Shown here: positions 27,627 to 34,031 of the stretch, one piece after another
How the letters are laid out: every line of letters starts with the position of its first letter
Position numbering within the stretch: position 1 is the first letter of the stretch
NCBI RefSeq assembly: GCF_000972385.1
Contig: NZ_JXTE01000071.1
Coordinates: 1 to 56,378 of the forward strand
DNA: 56,378 nucleotides
From: Streptomyces sp. WM6386
Lineage (GTDB): Bacteria; Actinomycetota; Actinomycetes; Streptomycetales; Streptomycetaceae
Reading direction: 5' to 3'
Position numbers and translations under genes: made by a program
Notes under the pieces: model-generated
Database searches by the model: none
Told to the model about the DNA's origin: nothing
What the model saw: only the letters and a program-made list of their open reading frames with translations

Positions 27627-28622
27627 TCACAGCAGTCCTACGGCGGTGTCCACGGCGGCGGCCACGTCCCCGTCCGCCGGGTAGAGCAGCGAACGGCCGA
27701 CCACCAGGCCCCGGACGGTGGGGAGTTGCAGCGCCCCGCGCCACTTCTCGTACGCCCCGTCCTGGTCGTCGCCCACCTCGCCGCCCAGGAGGACGGCGGG
27801 CAGCGTGGAGGTGGCCATGACCTCGGCCATGTCGTCGGGGTTCTCGGTGACGGGGACCTTCAGCCAGGTGTAGGCCGAACTGCCGCCCAGGCCCGAGGCT
27901 ATGGCGATGGACTTGGTGACGGCCTCGGCGGAGAGGTCGTTCCTGACCTTGCCCTCGTCCGTGCGGCTGCTGATGAACGGCTCGACGAAGACCGGGAGTT
28001 GCCGTGCGGCCATGTCGTCGATCGCACGGGCGGTGGACTCCAGGGTGGTGAGGGAGCCCGCGTCGGCGTAGTCGATCCGCAGGAGCAGCTTGCCGGCGTC
28101 GAAGCCGAGCCGCTGTATGTCCTCGGCGCGGTGGCCGGTGAAGCGGTCGTCGAGTTCGAAGCTGGCGCCCTGGAGGCCGCCGCGGTTCATCGAGCCCATG
28201 ACGACCTTGCCGTCGAGGGCGCCGAGCAGCAGCAGGTCGTCGAGGATGTCGGCGGTGGCGAGGACGCCGTCGACGCCGGGGCGGGACAGCGCCAGGACCA
28301 GGCGTTCGAGCAGGTCGGCGCGGTTGGCCATGGCGAACTTGCGGTCGCCGACGCCGAGCGCGCCGCGGGCCGGGTGGTCGGCGGCGACGATCATCAGGCG
28401 GCCGCTGTCGTTCAGCAGAGGCCGGCGGACACGCCGGACGGCGGCCTCGGCGATGGCTTCCGGGCGCTCGGTGCGGAGCCGGACGATCTCGCCGACGTCG
28501 ACGGCGACGGGACGGCTGCCGCCGGGGGCGGGGTTGCCAGGGGTCGGGTTGCCGGGGACCGGGTTGCCGGGGGCGAGATGGCCCGCGCTCACAGCCCCGG
28601 CCTCCTGATGATTCGCGCTCAC
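27627..28622 (-). CDS. Cgl0158-family (beta/alpha)8 aldolase-like protein of inositol catabolism
   Basis: A 331-aa protein of the class usually annotated as Cgl0158-type or deoxyribose-phosphate aldolase-like, found in actinobacterial iol clusters. The barrel starts near LLNDSGRLMIVAADHPARGA and contains IDYADAGSLTTLES. GTG start overlaps the iolC stop (GTGA), so it is translationally coupled to the kinase that makes its likely substrate. No iolJ is seen, so I infer that it cleaves 6-phospho-5-dehydro-2-deoxygluconate. The N-terminus carries a low-complexity PGNP repeat, and a second GTG at 28592 is a possible start. Confidence 0.75.
   Translation of the reverse strand: MSANHQEAGAVSAGHLAPGNPVPGNPTPGNPAPGGSRPVAVDVGEIVRLRTERPEAIAEAAVRRVRRPLLNDSGRLMIVAADHPARGALGVGDRKFAMANRADLLERLVLALSRPGVDGVLATADILDDLLLLGALDGKVVMGSMNRGGLQGASFELDDRFTGHRAEDIQRLGFDAGKLLLRIDYADAGSLTTLESTARAIDDMAARQLPVFVEPFISSRTDEGKVRNDLSAEAVTKSIAIASGLGGSSAYTWLKVPVTENPDDMAEVMATSTLPAVLLGGEVGDDQDGAYEKWRGALQLPTVRGLVVGRSLLYPADGDVAAAVDTAVGLL
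28506..28581 (-). repeat. 15-bp tandem repeats coding PGNPx
   Basis: Three to four units of about 15 bp (GGGTTGCCGGGG-type on +) code the N-terminal PGNPVPGNPTPGNPAPGG stretch of the aldolase-like protein, ahead of the folded barrel. Confidence 0.7.
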
Positions 28623-29587
28623 AGCACCGCTCCCGCCGCGATCGCGTTCTCGATCTCTTCCGGCGTCGGCATCGCCGAGCTGCACTCCAGGCGGGAGGCG
28701 ACGATGGCGCCGGCCGCGTTGGCGTGCCGCATGATCTTCTCCAGGTCCCAGCCTTCGAGGAGGCCGTGGCAGAGCGAGCCGCCGAAGGCGTCGCCGGCGC
28801 CGAGGCCGTTGAGGACGGTGACGGGCAGGGGCGGGACCTCGGCTTCCTCGCCCTTGCTGTTGACGGCGAGGACACCCTTGGGGCCCTGCTTGACCACGGC
28901 GATCTCGACACCGGCGTCCAGCAGTGCCTGGGCCGCCGCGCGGGGTTCACGGACGCCTGTCGCGACCTCCACCTCGTCGAGGTTGCCGACCGCGACGGTG
29001 GTGTGGCGCAGGGCCTCCTCGTAGAAGGGGCGGGCCCTGTCAGCGGGGTCCTTCCCGGCCGTGTCGCTCCAGAACATGGGGCGCCAGTCGAGGTCGAAGA
29101 CCGTGAGGCCCGCCTTGGCCCGGTGGGCGAGGGCCGCCAGTGTCGCCGTACGGCTGGGCTCCTCGCTCAGGCCGGTGCCGGTGACCCAGAAGATGCGGGC
29201 GTCACGGATGGCGTCGAGGTCGAGCTCGTGGGCGTCGATCTCCAGGTCCGGGGCCTTGGGCTCCCGGTAGAAGTACAGCGGGAAGTCGTCCGGCGGGAAG
29301 ATCTCGCAGAAGACGACCGGGGTGGGCAGGCCGGGGACCGGGGTGACCCAGCGGTCGTCGACGCCGAAGTCCTTCAGTGCCTGGTGGAGGTAGGTGCCGA
29401 AGGGGTCGTCGCCGGTGCGTGTGATCACCGCGGTGCGGCGTCCCAGGCGGGCGGCGGCGACCGCGACGTTGGTGGCCGAGCCGCCGAGGAACTTGCCGAA
29501 GGTCTCCACCTGCGGCAGTGGGACGCCCGTCTGCAGCGGATAGATGTCTACTCCGATCCGCCCCATGGTGATCAGGTCGTACGCCAT
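28619..29587 (-). CDS. iolC: 5-dehydro-2-deoxygluconokinase
   Basis: A 322-aa PfkB-family sugar kinase that phosphorylates 5-keto-2-deoxygluconate. The N-terminus MAYDLITMGRIGVDIYPLQTG, the GGSATNVAVAAARLG motif and the anion-hole GAGDAFGGSLCHGLLEG motif with the catalytic Asp are present. It is the first gene of the minus-strand inositol operon, divergent from the iolE-like gene across 126 bp with operator-like repeats. Confidence 0.92.
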   Translation of the reverse strand: MAYDLITMGRIGVDIYPLQTGVPLPQVETFGKFLGGSATNVAVAAARLGRRTAVITRTGDDPFGTYLHQALKDFGVDDRWVTPVPGLPTPVVFCEIFPPDDFPLYFYREPKAPDLEIDAHELDLDAIRDARIFWVTGTGLSEEPSRTATLAALAHRAKAGLTVFDLDWRPMFWSDTAGKDPADRARPFYEEALRHTTVAVGNLDEVEVATGVREPRAAAQALLDAGVEIAVVKQGPKGVLAVNSKGEEAEVPPLPVTVLNGLGAGDAFGGSLCHGLLEGWDLEKIMRHANAAGAIVASRLECSSAMPTPEEIENAIAAGAVL

Positions 29588-29653
29588 CGAGTTCCCTTCG
29601 TATCGACTCTCCCCCGGATTTCTAGCCCCGGATCCCGAGCCCTGTCAATGTTT

Positions 29654-29700
29654 TGTCCAGACATTCGGACGAGACCTTGACAGCGCTTACTGTCCGAACA
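29654..29700. promoter_or_regulatory. Operator-like repeats in the iolC / iolE-like divergent region
   Basis: Two related 10-mers, TGTCCAGACA (29654-29663) and TGTCCGAACA (29691-29700), lie 37 bp apart. Between them is TTGACA (29677-29682) overlapping ACAGCGCTTACTGT, a LacI-type dyad. This arrangement could let one repressor control both divergent units. Confidence 0.45.
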
Positions 29701-29713
29701 GAAGCTGACCGGC

Positions 29714-30631
29714 ATGACGTCGTTGTCACCTCAGCCCTCACTGTCGCGCATCCGGATCGGGTCGGCTCCCGACTCCTGGGGTGTGTGGTTCCCCGACGAC
29801 CCCCAGCAGGTCCCCTGGCAGCGCTTCCTCGACGAGGTCGCCGGCTCCGGTTACGAGTGGATCGAGCTGGGCCCGTACGGGTATCTGCCGACCGATCCCG
29901 CGGTCCTCACCGAGGAGGTGAACCGTCGGGGCCTCAAGGTGTCCGCCGGCACCGTCTTCACCGGCCTGCATCATGGCGAGGCCGTGTGGGAGAAGACCTG
30001 GGCGCATGTCGCGGACAACGCGGTGCTCGCGCAGGCGATGGGGGCGAAGCACCTCGTGGTCATCCCGTCCTTCTGGCGGGACGACAAGACCGGTGAGGTG
30101 CTGGAGTCCGACACCCTGACGCCCGAGCAGTGGCGCAACCTCACCTCGCTGACCGAGCGTCTGGGGCAGCGGGTGCGGGAGGAGTACGGGCTGCAGATCG
30201 TCGTCCATCCGCACGCCGACACGCACATCGACAGTGAGTCGAATGTCGTCCGGTTCCTGGATGGGACCGACTCCTCGCTCGTGTCGCTGTGTCTGGACAC
30301 CGGGCACTACGCGTACTGCGGTGGGGACAGCGTCAAGCTGATCGAGACGTACGGATCGCGGATCGGGTATCTGCATCTCAAGCAGGTGGATCCGGAGATC
30401 CTCGCGGACGTGCGGGCCAAGGGGACACCGTTCGGGCCCGCCGTGGCGCAGGGTGTGATGTGTGAGCCGCCGACCGGTGTGCCCGCGCTCGGGCCGGTGC
30501 TGGAGGCGGCGGGGAAGCTGGATGTGGATCTGTTCGCGATCGTCGAGCAGGACATGTATCCGTGTGAGCCGGACAAGCCGTTGCCCATTGCTCAGCGGAC
30601 TCGGGCGTTCTTGAGGTCCTGCGGGGCGTAA
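29714..30631 (+). CDS. iolE: Inosose dehydratase-like TIM-barrel sugar isomerase/epimerase
   Basis: A 305-aa AP-endonuclease-family-2 barrel. The IolE-type start IRIGSAPDSWGVWFPDD is clear, with later IVVHPHADTHIDSE, LDTGHYAYCGGD and GYLHLKQVDPE holding metal-binding His/Glu residues. IolE dehydrates scyllo-inosose to the dione used by IolD, which fills the gap before iolD in the divergent operon. ATG start; a weak site precedes it. IolI-type isomerase activity cannot be ruled out. Confidence 0.75.
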   Translation: MTSLSPQPSLSRIRIGSAPDSWGVWFPDDPQQVPWQRFLDEVAGSGYEWIELGPYGYLPTDPAVLTEEVNRRGLKVSAGTVFTGLHHGEAVWEKTWAHVADNAVLAQAMGAKHLVVIPSFWRDDKTGEVLESDTLTPEQWRNLTSLTERLGQRVREEYGLQIVVHPHADTHIDSESNVVRFLDGTDSSLVSLCLDTGHYAYCGGDSVKLIETYGSRIGYLHLKQVDPEILADVRAKGTPFGPAVAQGVMCEPPTGVPALGPVLEAAGKLDVDLFAIVEQDMYPCEPDKPLPIAQRTRAFLRSCGA

Positions 30632-30660
30632 GTGGTTTTTCGTCCGCGGGGGCGTGGGGG

Positions 30661-30713
30661 CTGGTCGCGCCCACGCGACGGAGCCGCGAATCGACACTGT
30701 CCCGCGCCCCTGA
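30661..30713 (+). repeat. Streptomyces dispersed intergenic repeat, copy B
   Basis: CTGGTCGCGCCCACGCGACG through the GGAGCCGC core to CCCGCGCCCCT, 29 nt downstream of the iolE-like stop codon. Same element as at 20783 and 33044. Confidence 0.7.
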
Positions 30714-30747
30714 GGGCGTTGCACCATGGGGCGATGAGTCGTGCCGT

Positions 30748-30772
30748 GCATGTCCTTAACGGACATGCACCC
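30748..30772 (+). terminator. Hairpin downstream of the iolE-like gene
   Basis: A perfect 10-bp stem GTGCATGTCC / GGACATGCAC with a 5-nt loop. No T-run; it could be a terminator or an operator. Confidence 0.4.
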
Positions 30773-31092
30773 TCTGGGGCCTGGGAGTTCGCCGTTGGCG
30801 CGCCTCATCCTCGGGTGCGGCACGCCGTGAAGGGCGGTCCGCGTGCCGATGTCAACGCGCCCCGCCCATAGGCCCGCGTACGTCTTTGCTGCACTCCCGT
30901 CACAAACGCCCCCTTCGTGTCACACATGTCGCGTGTACGCGGGTCTTGCGTCACACGCGGTACACAGCCCCTGACTTGCGGTCACTCAGCGTCGTTCACG
31001 GGGCACAGGCTTTGTGATCGCCAGCGCAGCGCCCGGTACCCCCGACGGCCGTTCCCGGCCGCCGCCGCGGTGCGCGCGGGGAGGTGCAACTC

Positions 31093-31293
31093 ATGACCGA
31101 CCGAAGGCTCTGGTCGTACAAGGAGATCGCGGCGCACATCCGGGTGCAGCCCGACACCGTGCGGTCGTACCGCAAGCACGGGCTGCTGCCGCCGCCCGAC
31201 CATGTCGAGGGCGGCAAGCCGTTCTGGTACGCGGACACCGTCCGCAAGTGGGTCGCCGCGCGCCCGGGCAACCGCGGTCGCAGAGAGGACTGA
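31093..31293 (+). CDS. Small MerR-like helix-turn-helix protein
   Basis: A 66-aa protein that is almost only a winged helix-turn-helix: WSYKEIAAHIRVQPDTVRSY then a wing (LLPPPDHVEGGKPFWYADTV) and a short basic end. It resembles excisionase/AlpA-type DNA binders, and Streptomyces carry such stand-alone proteins. ATG chosen because GGGGAGG lies about 8 nt upstream; a GTG 9 nt before it overlaps that site. Target unknown. A T-run terminator follows. Confidence 0.75.
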   Translation: MTDRRLWSYKEIAAHIRVQPDTVRSYRKHGLLPPPDHVEGGKPFWYADTVRKWVAARPGNRGRRED

Positions 31294-31314
31294 GACACCT
31301 CCCGTCGTGTCGAA

Positions 31315-31348
31315 GGGTGCCTGCGTACGGCTCGCGGGCACCCCTTTT
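31315..31348 (+). terminator. Intrinsic terminator
   Basis: GGGTGCC / GGCACCC stem with a 15-nt loop, followed by TTTT, just after the small HTH gene. Confidence 0.7.
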
Positions 31349-31411
31349 CGTGGCGTCGGCGGCCTCGAAAACCGCGGGCCGGAAGGAGGTCGCCTCTGGC
31401 ACAGTCACCCC

Positions 31412-31978
31412 ATGAGCGACTTCCCTGTCAAACCTGTCCTCACCGGCGAGAAGACCGTGCTGCGTCCGTTCACGGAGGCGGACGCTGAGGGCATGTGGGA
31501 AATCATCGGCGACGCTGAGGTCACCCACTTCACGGGCGACCCGCCCGACGAACTCACCCCGGAGCGGCTGCGGGACTGGTACGGCTCCCGCAGCGCACAG
31601 CCGGACCGCCTCGACCTCGCCGTCACCGACCCCGCCACCGGTGAACTCGTCGGCGAGGTCGTGCTCTACGAGTGGGCCCCTGAGGCCCGCAGCTGCACCT
31701 TCCGCACGCTGATCGGCCCGCGGGGACGGGGCAGGGGCATCGGCACGGAGGCGACCCGCCTCATCGTCGGGTACGGCTTCGAGCAACTCGACCTGCACCG
31801 GATCCAGTTGGAGGCATACGCCTACAACCACCGGGCCCTGCGCGTGTACGAGAAGGTCGGGTTCGTACGCGAGGGACTCCGGCGGGAGACCGAGTTCAGG
31901 CACGGCGCATGGGTCGACGAAGTCGTCATGGGCATCCTCGACCGCGACTGGGCCGCCCTCACCGCCACGGCTCGATGA
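31412..31978 (+). CDS. GNAT N-acetyltransferase, RimJ/RimL type
   Basis: A 188-aa acetyltransferase. TVLRPFTEADAEGMWEII at the start, the acetyl-CoA motif A (IGPRGRGRGIGTEATRLI) and the RIQLEAYAYNHRALRVYEKV segment identify the family. GGAAGGAGG lies 22 nt before the ATG, too far for normal initiation, and no in-frame start lies nearer, so it may be leaderless. Its 3' end overlaps the convergent alcohol dehydrogenase by 20 nt. Substrate (protein N-terminus or small molecule) unknown. Confidence 0.85.
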   Translation: MSDFPVKPVLTGEKTVLRPFTEADAEGMWEIIGDAEVTHFTGDPPDELTPERLRDWYGSRSAQPDRLDLAVTDPATGELVGEVVLYEWAPEARSCTFRTLIGPRGRGRGIGTEATRLIVGYGFEQLDLHRIQLEAYAYNHRALRVYEKVGFVREGLRRETEFRHGAWVDEVVMGILDRDWAALTATAR

Positions 31979-33002
31979 CCGTCACCCCCGCCCCCGGCGC
32001 CGTGCCCATCGCGGCCAGCGCGGCAGGTGTCGCGTCCAGGTCGATCGAGGACGTCACCAGCAGATCGGGCCGCAGCACGCCCGACCTGACCAGCTCCAGC
32101 ATCGGCGGGTAGGTGTGCGCGGCCATGCCGTGGCTGCCGAGGAGTTCGAGCTCCAGGGCGATCGCGCGGGCCATCGGAACCGGGGTCGTGCCGGTGGGCG
32201 AGGGGAGCAGGCCGACCTGGACGTGCCGGCCCCGGCGGCGCAGCGAGTCGACCGAGGCCGCGCAGGTGACGGGCGAACCGAGGGCGTCCAGCGACAGCTG
32301 GGCGCCGCCGCCGGTCAGCTCGCGGATCGCCGCCCCCGTGTCCCCGGCCTTCGACGCGTCCACGCACTCCGCCGCGCCGAACCTCCGTGCCAGGTCCAGC
32401 GCCTGCGGGAACACGTCCACCGCCACCACCCTCGCTCCCGACGCCGCCGCGATCATCACCGCCGACAGCCCCACCCCGCCACAGCCGTGCACCGCGACCC
32501 ACTCCCCCGCGGCGACCCTTCCCTGTTGCACGACCGCGCGGAACGCCGTGGCGAAACGGCAGCCGAGCGCTGCGGCGGTGGCGTAGGAGAGGTCGTCGGG
32601 GATCGCCACGAGGTTCACGTCGGCGTGGTCCAGGGCTACGTACTGGGCGAACGAACCCCAGTGGGTGAAGCCGGGCTGGGTCTGGTGCGGGCAGATCTGG
32701 TGGTCGCCGGCGGCGCAGGTCGCGCAGGTGCCGCAGGCGCAGACGAAGGGGACGGTCACTCTTTCGCCGGGGCGCCAGGCGGTGACTGCGGTGCCGACTG
32801 CTTCTACGACACCGGCGAGTTCGTGGCCGGGTACGTGGGGGAGGGTGATGTCCGGGTCGTGGCCCTGCCAGCCGTGCCAGTCGCTTCGGCAGAGGCCGGT
32901 GGCTTCGACTCGTACGACGACGCCGTGGGGGGCTGGGTGGGGGTCGGGCAGTTCCCGTACGTCGGCCGGTTCACCGTATTGCTCGAACACCACTGCCCGC
33001 AT
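31959..33002 (-). CDS. Zinc-dependent alcohol dehydrogenase (MDR superfamily)
   Basis: A 347-aa medium-chain dehydrogenase. Catalytic zinc ligands sit in GLCRSDWHG and PGHELAG, structural zinc cysteines in CACGTCATCAAGDHQIC, and the NAD(P) motif is HGCGGVGLSAVM. ATG at MRAVVFEQYG with GGGAG 6 nt upstream. It lies alone on the minus strand beside the MMPL remains. Substrate not determinable. Confidence 0.9.
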   Translation of the reverse strand: MRAVVFEQYGEPADVRELPDPHPAPHGVVVRVEATGLCRSDWHGWQGHDPDITLPHVPGHELAGVVEAVGTAVTAWRPGERVTVPFVCACGTCATCAAGDHQICPHQTQPGFTHWGSFAQYVALDHADVNLVAIPDDLSYATAAALGCRFATAFRAVVQQGRVAAGEWVAVHGCGGVGLSAVMIAAASGARVVAVDVFPQALDLARRFGAAECVDASKAGDTGAAIRELTGGGAQLSLDALGSPVTCAASVDSLRRRGRHVQVGLLPSPTGTTPVPMARAIALELELLGSHGMAAHTYPPMLELVRSGVLRPDLLVTSSIDLDATPAALAAMGTAPGAGVTVIEPWR

Positions 33003-33216
33003 GTGCGCTCCCATCGCCGTTTTCGTCTGCGGGTACATCGTCGCTGGTCGCGCCCCGCGGCGGAGCCGCATGCCGGTACAGCCCCGCGCCCCTGTCGGGG
33101 CGCTCCTGCTCCCCCTCGCTCAAGCCGAACCGTTCGTGGAACCTCCGCAGCGGTCCCGGCGCCCACCATGTCGCCCGTCCCGTCAGCCTCATCACCGCCG
33201 GTACCAGCAGGGTCTT
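32971..33216 (-). pseudogene. C-terminal fragment of an MMPL-family transporter
   Basis: The minus strand reads TLLVPAVMRLTGRATWWAPG followed by PLRRFHERFGLSEGE, the usual C-terminus of actinobacterial MMPL transporters. It stops abruptly upstream of the first T, where the IS607-like element begins. The frame then runs on through repeat copy C to a stop inside the alcohol dehydrogenase start region. Confidence 0.8.
33044..33093 (-). repeat. Streptomyces dispersed intergenic repeat, copy C
   Basis: CTGGTCGCGCCCCGCGGCGG through the GAGCCGC core to CCCCGCGCCCCT, between the dehydrogenase start and the MMPL C-terminal fragment. Third copy of the element seen at 20783 and 30661. Confidence 0.7.
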
Positions 33217-33369
33217 CAACTGTTGAGGGTTTTGCTTAGGGATCCTTTTGGATGCTGCGTAGCAGAACGCGTGTGGATCTGTGGGCAATTCCGTCCTGCT
33301 CCCTGCAATGGTGTGATGTTCATGCCGGTTTGGGGTGGTGGGTGCGGCTGGGGTCGTAGGTTCTTCGGC

Positions 33370-34031
33370 ATGGAACTTCTTCGGTTGGCGGTGGCTGCGC
33401 GGCGGGTGTGCATCCGGGCACGCTGCGGTTGTGGGCGAACGAGGGCAGGGTTCCGGTGGTGTGGGTGGGGCGTGAGCGGCGCTTTTCCAGCGAGGCGTTG
33501 GATGCTCTGACCGGCGGCCCGGTTGTGGCCGGGCGCCGTGAGGCGCTGTATGTGCGAGTTTCGGGCACCAGCGGGCAGGAGTCGTCACTGACCGCGCAGG
33601 AGGCCGAGTTGCGGGCGTCGGCTTCGGGGGTGGTGGTCGCGGTTTTCAGGGACCGTGCCTCGGGGCTGAGGGAGTCACGGCCGGGGCTTGACCGGCTGTT
33701 GAAACGGGCCGCGAAGGGTGAGTTCACCCATGTGCGGGTTACGCACGGCGACCGGCTGGCCCGTTTCGGTGCGGGCTGGTTGATCCAGGTTCTGGACCAT
33801 CACCGGGTCACGGTCGAGGTGTTGCATGCCCAGGGGGTGGCCGGGGGGATGGAGGAGTTGCTGGACGATTTCATGTCCCTGGTGGCCACCTTCGCCGGTC
33901 GCATGTACGGGATGCGCTCACGTGAGGCGCGTCGGCGGCTTCTGGCCGAGGCCGGGGGCCGCGTGGAAAAACCTGTCCTCGGAGCCGGAGCCGGAGCCGG
34001 AGCCGGGGTTGCGGGTGACGGCCGTGGCTAG
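33370..34031 (+). pseudogene. tnpA: IS607 TnpA serine recombinase, frameshifted near its N-terminus
   Basis: The natural start MELLRLAVAARR (ATG at 33370) is in one frame and continues as VHPGTLRLWANEGRVPVVWV in another from 33408. Restoring one GCGG unit at the GGCGGGTGTG stretch would give a continuous HTH (ARRAGVHPGTLRLW). Downstream the catalytic domain is intact: YVRVSGTSGQ with the nucleophilic serine (33561-33563), then LKRAAKGEFTHVRVTHGDRL. A GTG at 33408 could still start a 207-aa protein lacking the first part of the DNA-binding helix. The tail is GGAGCC repeats coding alternating Gly/Ala. Probably inactive or weakly active. Confidence 0.75.
33978..34004 (+). repeat. GGAGCC hexamer repeats
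   Basis: Four tandem GGAGCC units plus a partial one just before the TnpB start, within the end of tnpA. Slippage here would shift the tnpA tail or the tnpB entry. Confidence 0.75.

Larger units (their letters stand above)
30632..31092. other. Intergenic stretch with dispersed repeat, hairpin and GTCACA boxes
   Basis: No credible gene. It contains repeat copy B just after the iolE-like stop, a 10-bp hairpin (30748-30772), and upstream of the small HTH gene three GTCACA boxes (30899, 30919, 30950). TCACAAA at 30900 recurs inverted as TTTGTGA near 31011. A short frame over 30632-30871 has no family signature. Confidence 0.6.

Noticed and set aside
30632..30871. A 79-codon frame downstream of the iolE-like gene
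   Set aside because: It runs through the dispersed repeat and a hairpin and lacks coding character.
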